Positions 6,922 through 13,178 of a stretch of 13,178 nt of DNA are shown here, piece after piece. A program made the translations under genes and the position numbers. The stretch is from Brevibacterium sp. UMB1308A. GTDB lineage: Bacteria > Actinomycetota > Actinomycetes > Actinomycetales > Brevibacteriaceae. The DNA is taken from assembly GCF_030230605.1 (NCBI RefSeq), contig NZ_JASPDO010000040.1, positions 1 through 13,178 of the forward strand, read 5' to 3'. How positions within the stretch are numbered: position 1 is the first letter of the stretch; each line of letters opens with the position of its first letter. The notes below the pieces were generated by a model. The model worked only from the letters and a program-made list of their open reading frames with translations. It searched no databases and was not told where the DNA came from.

Positions 6922-7734
6922 GTGGGTGCTGGGAAGGCTGCGCTGAAGGCTGGGCTCAAAGCTGGGTTAAAGGCTGCCACGGCAGTGGGCGGTGTGACTC
7001 TGGGCTTAGGTGCTGGGTACGGAATTGCGGTTGTGCGCGTGCGTATCCAGTCAGCACTGTTCCCTAAGTTCTGGGCTGAGTCGGCGCGAACGCAACTTGA
7101 ACTCGACGAATCCTTGCAGGAGCTTCCGCCCTTGACGGTCAACGTCTTAGGCGATTCGGCAGCCAGCGGGGTGGGCGCTTCCAAACCGGAGCGCGCATAT
7201 GTGGGCCTTTTGAAACAGCGGCTGGAAGAAGAAACTGGACGCAAGGTTTCTGTCACCAACATTTCAGTGCCCGGGGCCAGCTCGTGGCTTCTCATGGAAA
7301 AGCAGCTACCCCTACTGGAAGATTTGCCGCCAGCAGACATCACCATGTGCGTCATCGGGGCCAATGACCTGATCGACCCTAAGTACACACTTGAGGGTTT
7401 CGAGTGGACAGCAACTCGTTTGTACAAGCGCCTTCCAGCCGGCACAGTCGTGTCCACGATCCCCAGCTTTGGCCTGCCGTGGCTTGAGCCGAAGGTGCGT
7501 GCCGCCAACGCGATCATCGAACGTGAGGCACGTGTAAACAACTTGGAACTGGCGGACCTGTTTGCCACCACGCACGAACTAGGCCTGTGGCGCTATCTGC
7601 TGTACACGGGTGGCGACATCTTCCACCCGTCCGAACGTGGGTACGTGGCTTGGGCATCCGCCCTGTGGCCGGCTGTCCGCCGAGCCGCCAAACGCGCGCT
7701 CGAAAAAGAAGCGCACGAAGCTGAACAGGCGTGA
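6922..7734 (+). CDS. SGNH/GDSL-type hydrolase with N-terminal membrane anchor
   Basis: A serine esterase/lipase-like hydrolase of the SGNH fold; the substrate is unknown. Block I is L-G-D-S-A-A-S-G-V-G-A (catalytic Ser79), block III is G-A-N-D-L (Asn148), and block V is D-I-F-H-P-S (Asp232 and His235). A glycine (G109 in V-P-G-A-S) sits where block II is expected. The N-terminus carries a basic amphipathic repeat (A-L-K-A-G, L-K-A-G, L-K-A-A; residues 7-19), followed by a glycine-rich hydrophobic stretch (20-38). This is either an uncleaved signal anchor or a peripheral membrane segment. Start GTG 6922 comes one base after the M3 stop, with AGAGGG at 6905-6910, so coupling to the peptidase gene is likely. 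Length 270 is normal. Similar enzymes act on acylated cell-wall polymers or lipids, but this is not decided here. Confidence 0.88.
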   Translation: MGAGKAALKAGLKAGLKAATAVGGVTLGLGAGYGIAVVRVRIQSALFPKFWAESARTQLELDESLQELPPLTVNVLGDSAASGVGASKPERAYVGLLKQRLEEETGRKVSVTNISVPGASSWLLMEKQLPLLEDLPPADITMCVIGANDLIDPKYTLEGFEWTATRLYKRLPAGTVVSTIPSFGLPWLEPKVRAANAIIEREARVNNLELADLFATTHELGLWRYLLYTGGDIFHPSERGYVAWASALWPAVRRAAKRALEKEAHEAEQA

Positions 7735-7772
7735 AGTCACTACTGACACCACGACCTAAACAGACTCACCAA

Positions 7773-9227
7773 CTACTTCAAGTGCGACAGCATCTTCCCA
7801 GGGCTGAAGATCCCTTGCGGGTCCAGTGCCTGTTTGATCGCCACGTGCATCTTTTGCGCTGACGGCGACAGCTCGCGTGCCAACCACTCGGCTTTCAGAA
7901 CCCCTACACCGTGTTCGCCGGTGATGGTTCCGCCCAAATCCAAACCAGCCTGCATGATCATGCCAAACGCTTCTTTTGCGTGTTGGGTAGAAACCGGGTC
8001 GCCCGCATCAAAAATGACGTTGGGGTGCATGTTTCCGTCACCGGCGTGACCACATGCGATCACCAGAATGTCTGGGAACTTCTGGGCGATCTGAGCTTGG
8101 CGCTCAAAGAACTCAGCAAGGCGGCCCCGTGGTACGCACACGTCGTCAACCAGCTCGCCACCACCTCGGGAGTGGGCCAACTTTTCATTCGCCGGGGCAA
8201 CCGCCCGGCGCGCGGCAACCAAGGACTCCGAATCACGCGGATCATCCGAATACATCACGTCAGTTGCCCCGTTATCTTGGGCAACCTGCTGGAACAGTTC
8301 CAGGTCTTCCTGAGCGCGCGTCATCGAACCCGAACCGTCCGACTGCACAATCAGCATGGCACCCGCCCCACTGGGCAGCCCAAAACTCTGGTACGCGTTG
8401 ACTGCTTCAATGGTGCCGCCGTCCATGTATTCCAACAGCGACGGGGTGGCACCCTTGCCCAGGTAGTCAGTGACCGTGCGAGCGGCGTGAACGGGGTCAG
8501 AAAACAGCGCCACAGAGGTGAGCGGATCGGCCAGCTTGGGCACGGTTCGCAAAGTGACCTCTACGATCACGCCCAGTGTGCCTTCCGAACCGATGAACAG
8601 CTGTGCCAGGTCGAAACCGGCGACGCCTTTTGCCGTGTTCCGCCCTACCGTGGTGACTTCACCGTCTGCGGTCACCACCTTGAGGCTACGCACAAAGTCC
8701 CTGGTCACACCGTATTTCACACAGCACATACCGCCGGCGTTGGTGGCCACGTTTCCGCCAATCGTGGAAATCGCCACAGAACCGGGGTCCGGCGGATACG
8801 ACAGGTTGAAATCGGCCAAGTGCTTCTTGAGATCCAGGTTGATCACGCCCGGTTCCACCGTCACGGTGCCGTCCAGGGTGTTCACTTCCAGGATCCGGTT
8901 CATTTTGGCAACGCTTAACAGAATGCACCCGTCGAGCGCGTTGATGCCTCCCGAAAGCCCCGTGCGTGCCCCAGACGGAATGATGGGGATCGTGTGTTTG
9001 GCGGCAAACCGCACCGTGGCCTGCACATCTTCAACACACGTAGCACGCACCAAGGCGAGCGCATTCCCTACGGGTGAGAACAGCGCACGGTCGCTGGAGT
9101 GGGCTGCGATGACGTCAGTATCCGTGACCAGCGCGTTGGGGCTGAGCTGGGTTGCGAGTTCTGTCAGGTCTGGGAATCCGGTCGAGTCCGGGAGTTCTGG
9201 GGTGCTCATGTGTTCCGGGGTACTCAT
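7773..9227 (-). CDS. FAD-linked 2-hydroxyacid dehydrogenase (GlcD/D-lactate dehydrogenase-like)
   Basis: A flavoprotein that oxidises a 2-hydroxyacid (glycolate, D-lactate or similar) to the 2-oxo acid. The first half is the PCMH FAD-binding domain: I-P-S-G-A-R-T-G-L-S-G-G, then D-P-G-S-V-A-I-S-T-I-G-G-N-V-A-T-N-A-G-G, and G-S-E-G-T-L-G. The second half is the FAD-oxidase C-terminal domain, with C-G-H394-A-G-D-G-N-M-H-P-N and G-E-H-G-V-G-V-L-K. At 484 residues it matches GlcD; it has no iron-sulfur domain, so electrons must pass to a partner or a quinone. The ATG start overlaps the pat stop as ATGA, and CAGGA lies just upstream. A second in-frame ATG is six codons later (9209), because the segment M-S-T-P-E is duplicated. 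It converges with the SGNH gene, 38 bp apart. Confidence 0.9.
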   Translation of the reverse strand: MSTPEHMSTPELPDSTGFPDLTELATQLSPNALVTDTDVIAAHSSDRALFSPVGNALALVRATCVEDVQATVRFAAKHTIPIIPSGARTGLSGGINALDGCILLSVAKMNRILEVNTLDGTVTVEPGVINLDLKKHLADFNLSYPPDPGSVAISTIGGNVATNAGGMCCVKYGVTRDFVRSLKVVTADGEVTTVGRNTAKGVAGFDLAQLFIGSEGTLGVIVEVTLRTVPKLADPLTSVALFSDPVHAARTVTDYLGKGATPSLLEYMDGGTIEAVNAYQSFGLPSGAGAMLIVQSDGSGSMTRAQEDLELFQQVAQDNGATDVMYSDDPRDSESLVAARRAVAPANEKLAHSRGGGELVDDVCVPRGRLAEFFERQAQIAQKFPDILVIACGHAGDGNMHPNVIFDAGDPVSTQHAKEAFGMIMQAGLDLGGTITGEHGVGVLKAEWLARELSPSAQKMHVAIKQALDPQGIFSPGKMLSHLK

Positions 9228-10327
9228 GATTCCTGGCCCGAGGTCGTTGCACCGCTTGCGTGCCCGCGGGCTACCAGCTCGCTGGCGACATGGGCGACAC
9301 GGTCCATCGCTTCTTCTTCGCCGATGCTCACACGTACTCCCCCGGTGAGCTGACGAACGGCCACGCCCACGTCACGGCATGCGCGTTCAAACTCTTCCGC
9401 TTTGTCTTCCAGCGGGAGCCACAAGAAACCACCCTGGGAGTCCGCTACTGGGACACCGATTTCACGTAACCGTGCCTGCATATCGTCACGGATGCGGGCA
9501 ATTTCTTTTGCCCGCACATCCACATCGGATGCCAACCGCAAGGACGCAGAAGCGGCGGCCTGCGCAACGCGTGACACACTAAACGGCATGATTGCGGTGC
9601 GCATAGCGCTGATGACATCGGGGTGAGCAACCGCCCATCCCACGCGCAAGCCCGCCATGCCGTGTGCCTTCGAGAATGTGCGCACTACTACCAGGTTCGG
9701 GTGCGACGGCAGAGCGTCAACGCCGTCGAATCCACCTTCGACCATGTATTCGAAGTACGCCTGGTCCAACACCACCAGCACGTCGTGAGGAACCTTCGCC
9801 ATGAACTCTTCAAATTCTTCACGCCCCACCGGCCCACCGGTGGGGTTGTTGGGACTGCACAGGATCACCAGACGGGTGCGGTCATTGATGGCTTCGGCCA
9901 TCGCATCAAGATCGTGCCCCAAGTCCTCACGCAAGGGCACCTTGACCGTGGTAGCCCCTTCGAGCAACGTGAGCGGCACATACATTTCGAACGACGGCCA
10001 CGGGAAAACCACCTCGGTACCGGGTTCTGCAGTGATGTGCACCAACGCTGCCAAGATCTCAGAAGCACCGGCCCCAAAGACCAGCTGGTTCGTTTCCACA
10101 CTCAGGTGTTGCGCCATCTCTTCAGTGAGGTCGAAAACACCCGGGTCGCCATAGAGGTTCATGGTTTCCAAGGACTTCGCGGCCGCTTCGACAACAGCGG
10201 GAAGCGGGTTCATGAAGTGTTCATTGGACGACAGTTTGTACGCCTTCTGTCCAGCCACGGGAGCAGCAGGCTTGCCGGGAACATACGCGGGGGTGTCAGC
10301 GACCGCTGACCGTACTCGAAACTCCAT
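9224..10327 (-). CDS. pat: Aromatic amino acid/histidinol-phosphate-type aminotransferase (Pat, HisC2-like)
   Basis: A PLP-dependent class I/II aminotransferase. K-L-S-S-N-E, then G-A-G-A-S-E and C-S-P-N-N-P-T-G form the substrate and cofactor pocket. The Schiff-base lysine is Lys220 in T-F-S-K-A-H-G-M-A-G-L-R-V-G, and R-V-S-I-G-E near the C-terminus carries the substrate-carboxylate arginine. Length 367 is that of HisC. The S-K-A-H-G-M-A-G-L signature and N-terminus favour the actinobacterial Pat group, which transaminates aromatic 2-oxo acids such as phenylpyruvate, over true HisC; no other his gene is nearby. ATG 10327 has no Shine-Dalgarno; a -10-like TACTAT ends 6 nt before it, so the mRNA may be leaderless. 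The stop overlaps the start of the downstream glcD-like gene by 4 bp. Confidence 0.88.
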   Translation of the reverse strand: MEFRVRSAVADTPAYVPGKPAAPVAGQKAYKLSSNEHFMNPLPAVVEAAAKSLETMNLYGDPGVFDLTEEMAQHLSVETNQLVFGAGASEILAALVHITAEPGTEVVFPWPSFEMYVPLTLLEGATTVKVPLREDLGHDLDAMAEAINDRTRLVILCSPNNPTGGPVGREEFEEFMAKVPHDVLVVLDQAYFEYMVEGGFDGVDALPSHPNLVVVRTFSKAHGMAGLRVGWAVAHPDVISAMRTAIMPFSVSRVAQAAASASLRLASDVDVRAKEIARIRDDMQARLREIGVPVADSQGGFLWLPLEDKAEEFERACRDVGVAVRQLTGGVRVSIGEEEAMDRVAHVASELVARGHASGATTSGQES

Positions 10328-10333
10328 ACGACC

Positions 10334-10339
10334 ATAGTA
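10334..10339 (-). promoter_or_regulatory. Possible -10 box of pat, giving a leaderless mRNA
   Basis: TACTAT on the minus strand has the TAnnnT actinobacterial -10 pattern, with 6 bases between it and the ATG at 10327. Transcription would start at or next to the A of ATG. No good -35 is seen. No Shine-Dalgarno precedes the ATG, which fits a leaderless transcript. This is inference from position only. Confidence 0.4.
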
Positions 10340-10404
10340 AACACCGTGGCAAGTACGTTCCCAGACCTGTGCCGTACCAGTTTTTCACCTGGCACAATAG
10401 GGAC

Positions 10405-11412
10405 ATGAACCCCAAACCACCTACGCAATCGCAGTGGCTTCCAGACATTCTTGGCCCGGGGTTCGAATCCCTGCCTCTGGAACTGCCCTGCGGGGAACGG
10501 GCAACCCTGGTGAGGTACCTGCCCCGGGTTGATAACCACCCCTCCCGAGGTGTCCCCCACCGGGACGGCGTCCCGGAAGTGGAACTGGCCAACACTGCCG
10601 TCCTCTACATTCACGGGTGGTCCGACTACTTCTACCACCGTGACTTAGCCCGGTTTTGGGCTCACATGGGCGCCCATTTCTACGCCGTGGATCTGCGCAA
10701 CTACGGCAGGAACCTGGACCTCTCCGATCCTGAACGGACCCCGGGACTCATTGACGACCTCGGCGCTTATGATGAAGAAATCTCCTCCTGCCTCGACGTG
10801 ATCACTGGTCTTCACCCCCACTGCAACGTAGTGCTCAACGCCCACTCAACCGGAGGCCTCACCGCCGCACTGTGGGCCAACGACAACCCTGGGCGAGTGG
10901 CTGGTCTGGTGCTGAACTCGCCGTGGTTGGAGTTCCAATACACCGCGAGCGTCCGCAAACTGCTGGGACCACTCATGGCGGCCCGGAACCCAGTGAGTCC
11001 GCTTCGCATTTCCCTACCCAACTACTACGTGTTGGCTGTTGCGCAAGCCCACGGGGATACGCCGTTTGACCTTCGACTCAAACCCCCAGAGTCGTTCCCC
11101 GTGTATCCGCAGTTCTTACGGGCGGTGTTTGATGGGCACAAGCGGGTGGAACGCGGTCTCGACCTGGACGTGCCAGTGCTTGTGCAGATGTCGCGCACCT
11201 CGATGCAATCGGTGAACTACGCCCCACAGATGGCTCACGCGGACATTGTGCTCGACGTAGAGATCCTGGCCAGGAGGGCCCTCGACCTTGCCGACACTGT
11301 TGTTGTGGACCGCGTTCCAGGCGCCATGCACGACGTGTACCTGTCTGAAGAGAGCGTTCGAGACCAAGCTTTCACACGCATCATGCAGTTTGTCCACGGC
11401 TACCTGGGCTAG
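10405..11412 (+). CDS. Alpha/beta hydrolase (serine hydrolase, lysophospholipase/Hydrolase_4-like)
   Basis: A cytoplasmic alpha/beta-fold esterase or lipase of unknown substrate. From ATG 10405 it has 335 residues. The first strand and oxyanion region is Y-I-H-G-W-S-D-Y-F-Y. The nucleophile elbow is N-A-H-S148-T-G-G, a variant of G-x-S-x-G with Ala in the first position. The catalytic histidine is likely His309 in P-G-A-M-H-D-V-Y-L-S; the acid is probably an Asp between the last strands, around A-D-I-V-L-D-V. No signal peptide is seen. A GTG at 10369 extends the frame by 12 codons, but ATG 10405 has AGGGA just upstream and a -10-like CACAAT at 10393-10398. It is divergent from pat, with 77 bp between starts, and ends 128 bp before the acyl-CoA synthetase. 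Confidence 0.85.
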   Translation: MNPKPPTQSQWLPDILGPGFESLPLELPCGERATLVRYLPRVDNHPSRGVPHRDGVPEVELANTAVLYIHGWSDYFYHRDLARFWAHMGAHFYAVDLRNYGRNLDLSDPERTPGLIDDLGAYDEEISSCLDVITGLHPHCNVVLNAHSTGGLTAALWANDNPGRVAGLVLNSPWLEFQYTASVRKLLGPLMAARNPVSPLRISLPNYYVLAVAQAHGDTPFDLRLKPPESFPVYPQFLRAVFDGHKRVERGLDLDVPVLVQMSRTSMQSVNYAPQMAHADIVLDVEILARRALDLADTVVVDRVPGAMHDVYLSEESVRDQAFTRIMQFVHGYLG

Positions 11413-11435
11413 GCGAAAGCGCGGAAGCTCACGAG

Positions 11436-11465
11436 TTAGTGGCACCCCAAAATGTGGTTTAGGTT
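11436..11465 (+). promoter_or_regulatory. Possible promoter of the acyl-CoA synthetase gene
   Basis: TTAGTG (-35-like, 11436-11441) and TAGGTT (-10-like, 11460-11465) are separated by 18 bp, in the 128-bp gap after the alpha/beta hydrolase. It would give a leader of about 70 nt. The match is moderate only. The TTAGGTTA here also resembles half of a DtxR/IdeR iron box, but the other half is missing. Confidence 0.35.
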
Positions 11466-11540
11466 ACCCTGCGCGCAGGCGGAAAAATTCCCAGCGCTAT
11501 GGTGAAAACAACAGGGAAACCCTTAACCCAGGAGGCACGG

Positions 11541-13082
11541 GTGAAATCAGATCAGCTCGTTCAAGAATGGCTCGAAACCTACGACACACCAGACGCAAAT
11601 GCTTCGTATCTACTGTGTGACCGCCACGACCCGCAGGCCACCGCGTTCACCTTCATCGCTCACGACGGAACGGTGTCCAAACTGACGTACGGTGAGCTGT
11701 CTGACAGGTCCAAGCGCCTTGCCACCGCGCTTAAGCAACAGGGCGTTGAGAAGGGTGACCGTGTGGGTGTTCTGCTCACCAAATGCCCCGACATGCCCGT
11801 CACGCTACTAGCACTCACACGACTGGGTGCCGTGTACGTCCCATTGTTCACAGCGTTTGCCACCGGCGCGATCAAGGTGCGCATGGAAGGCGCAAAGGCC
11901 AAGCTTGTCATCACCGAACCGTCGCAAGAAGACAAGGTAAAGCCACTGGACTGGCTCAACGTCATCACGATTGGTGAAGACTACGACCGCATGCAAACCG
12001 AACCTGAACCGCTTGAGGACTCGGTTGCGCTGGGAGGCGACGGCACGCTGGTGCAGTTGTTCACCTCGGGCACCACCGGCAACCCCAAAGGGGTTGCAGT
12101 CCCAGTGCGCGCGCTGGCCAGCTTTCACTGCTACATGCACTACTCCCTGGACGTCCGTCCCGAAGACGTGTTCTGGAACGCGGCCGACCCAGGCTGGGCG
12201 TACGGCCTGTACTACGGAGTGTTGGGACCGCTGGCCATCGGGCTACCCAACCTCATGCAACAAGACAAGTTCACAGCCGACTCGACTCTGCAGCTCATGC
12301 GCGAACAAGGCGTGACCAACTACGCCTCCGCACCCACCGTGTACCGCACGCTTTCCAAGTCTGGGCTGGAACCCGGGTTCACGTTGCGTCGCGCATCTTC
12401 AGCAGGAGAGCCACTCACGGTCGACGTGATCGACTGGGCTAAAGAAAAACTGGGCACGGAAGTCTATGACCAGTACGGCCAAACTGAACTGGGCATGGTG
12501 ATCTGCAACCAGTGGAACGACGACGTGCGTGAAGAGCTCAAGCCCGGGTCAATGGGTAAGCCGATCGCCGGGTACGAGGCAGACATTCTGGACGGTCAGA
12601 TCGTCATCAACGTGCCCAACAGCCCACTCTTGTGGTTCACGGGTTACCAGGACGACCCGCAGAAATCGGCTGAGCGTTTCAGCGAAGACGGTAAGTGGTA
12701 TCTCACTGCTGACGCCGGGTACAAGGATGAAGACGGTAGCTTCTTCTTCGAAGGTCGCGATGACGACGTGATCCTCATGGCCGGTTACCGCATTGGGCCG
12801 TTCGACGTTGAGTCCGTGCTCATCACACACCCTGACGTGGTCGATGTTGGGGTTGTGGGTAAGCCAGACCGGGACGGCGTCCGAGGTGAACTCGCAGAAG
12901 CGTACGTGGTGCTACGGGAAGGCGTGGAGGCCACCCCTGAGTTAGCTGAAGAGCTCAAGCTACTGGTCAAGGAGGGGTATTCCGCTCACGCGTACCCACG
13001 CAAGGTCCACTTTGTGGATGCACTTCCAAAGACACCAAGTGGAAAACTGCGTCGCGGGGAATTGCGAAAGCGCGAAGACTGA
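11541..13082 (+). CDS. AMP-dependent acyl-CoA synthetase (ACSM/acetyl-CoA synthetase-like)
   Basis: An adenylate-forming ligase that activates a carboxylic acid as acyl-AMP and then acyl-CoA. The P-loop motif is S176-G-T-T-G-N-P-K-G184. The A5 motif is Y309-D-Q-Y-G-Q-T-E316. The A7-A8 region is W-Y-L-T-A-D-A-G-Y followed by F-F-E-G-R-D-D-D-V-I-L-M-A-G-Y-R-I-G-P-F-D-V-E. The C-terminal catalytic lysine is Lys502 in P-K-T-P-S-G-K-L-R-R. The D-P-G-W-A-Y-G-L-Y-Y-G segment is typical of the ACSM/medium-chain branch rather than classical Acs; substrate chain length is not certain. I chose GTG 11541 because AGGAGG (11530-11535) sits 5 nt before it. ATG 11499 would give 14 extra residues but has no ribosome site. 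Length 513 is normal. It is followed at once by a large palindrome. Confidence 0.92.
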   Translation: MKSDQLVQEWLETYDTPDANASYLLCDRHDPQATAFTFIAHDGTVSKLTYGELSDRSKRLATALKQQGVEKGDRVGVLLTKCPDMPVTLLALTRLGAVYVPLFTAFATGAIKVRMEGAKAKLVITEPSQEDKVKPLDWLNVITIGEDYDRMQTEPEPLEDSVALGGDGTLVQLFTSGTTGNPKGVAVPVRALASFHCYMHYSLDVRPEDVFWNAADPGWAYGLYYGVLGPLAIGLPNLMQQDKFTADSTLQLMREQGVTNYASAPTVYRTLSKSGLEPGFTLRRASSAGEPLTVDVIDWAKEKLGTEVYDQYGQTELGMVICNQWNDDVREELKPGSMGKPIAGYEADILDGQIVINVPNSPLLWFTGYQDDPQKSAERFSEDGKWYLTADAGYKDEDGSFFFEGRDDDVILMAGYRIGPFDVESVLITHPDVVDVGVVGKPDRDGVRGELAEAYVVLREGVEATPELAEELKLLVKEGYSAHAYPRKVHFVDALPKTPSGKLRRGELRKRED

Positions 13083-13089
13083 GGTTGTT

Positions 13090-13149
13090 ACGGCGCAAAG
13101 TGAGCGATACGGCGCATTATATTGCGTAGTTTCGTTCGCTTTGCGCCGT
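13090..13149. repeat. Long near-perfect inverted repeat after the acyl-CoA synthetase
   Basis: The arms 13090-13110 and 13129-13149 are 21 nt each and pair in RNA with a single mismatch plus a few G-U pairs. The outer ten pairs are A-C-G-G-C-G-C-A-A-A against T-T-T-G-C-G-C-C-G-T. Inside the loop a smaller CGCA/TGCG stem (13113-13126) extends the hairpin. It begins 7 nt after the stop codon. There is no long U run on either strand, so it is either a non-canonical bidirectional terminator, an mRNA-stabilising hairpin, or a mobile palindromic element of the REP/MITE kind. The remaining sequence to 13178 shows no gene. Confidence 0.75.
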
Positions 13150-13178
13150 TTCGCCTACCTGAAACACGAAATCGCGCG

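Noticed and set aside
7911..8918. 335-codon plus-strand open frame
   Set aside because: It lies fully antisense to the GlcD-like gene, whose domains are clear. The translation is rich in His, Arg and Gln, with no family resemblance.
9623..10309. 228-codon plus-strand open frame
   Set aside because: It is antisense to the pat gene, with a composition typical of a shadow frame and no recognisable motif.
11458..11480. DtxR/IdeR-like iron box upstream of the acyl-CoA synthetase
   Set aside because: Only the left half (TTAGGTTA) matches; the right half is GC-rich and does not complete the palindrome. The same bases are better explained as a -10 region.
1..13178. CRISPR array, prophage, toxin-antitoxin or defence genes
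   Set aside because: No regularly spaced direct repeats, integrase, phage structural genes, or nuclease/methylase motifs are seen in any frame beyond the IS110 fragment.

Overview
The window reads as chromosomal DNA from an actinomycete (Actinomycetota). The evidence is high G+C with frequent GTG and TTG starts, a lipoprotein L,D-transpeptidase built like the mycobacterial/corynebacterial Ldt enzymes, a Pat-type (HisC2-like) aminotransferase, and an IS110-family transposase end of the kind common in this phylum. The genus cannot be fixed from the sequence alone. Most of the window is ordinary metabolism, transport and envelope genes. I see no CRISPR array, no phage genes and no recognisable defence locus.

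Left edge (1-620): the C-terminal third or less of an IS110 transposase runs in from outside. It is followed by a minus-strand tRNA-Ser(GGA) with its own intrinsic terminator, and then by the plus-strand small SRP RNA (ffs, 4.5S-like) with a recognisable promoter. The tRNA and SRP RNA genes are back to back, with their promoters in about 65 bp.

Middle left (705-4758): a secreted L,D-transpeptidase lipoprotein with a long acidic insert, then an APC-superfamily amino-acid permease. Both are on the plus strand. The permease meets a minus-strand MFS exporter end to end with only 4 bp between the stop codons.

Middle (4788-7734): an M3-family (Dcp/thimet-like) zinc metallopeptidase, divergent from the MFS gene with about 29 bp between the inferred starts. 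One base after its stop comes an SGNH/GDSL hydrolase with an N-terminal basic repeat and membrane anchor. These two probably form an operon.

Middle right (7773-10327, minus strand): pat (aromatic/histidinol-phosphate type PLP aminotransferase) followed by a GlcD-like FAD 2-hydroxyacid dehydrogenase. They overlap by ATGA, so they are translationally coupled. Divergent from pat is an alpha/beta hydrolase (10405-11412).

Right edge (11541-13178): an ACSM/acetyl-CoA-synthetase-like acyl-CoA synthetase with a strong Shine-Dalgarno before a GTG start, followed by a large, near-perfect palindrome just after its stop codon.

The most notable points are the roughly 90-residue acidic low-complexity stretch that appears to sit inside the first Ig-like domain of the L,D-transpeptidase, the long 3' palindrome, the very tight divergent MFS/M3 start region, and the duplicated start segment of the GlcD-like gene. 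None is clear evidence of an undescribed system.
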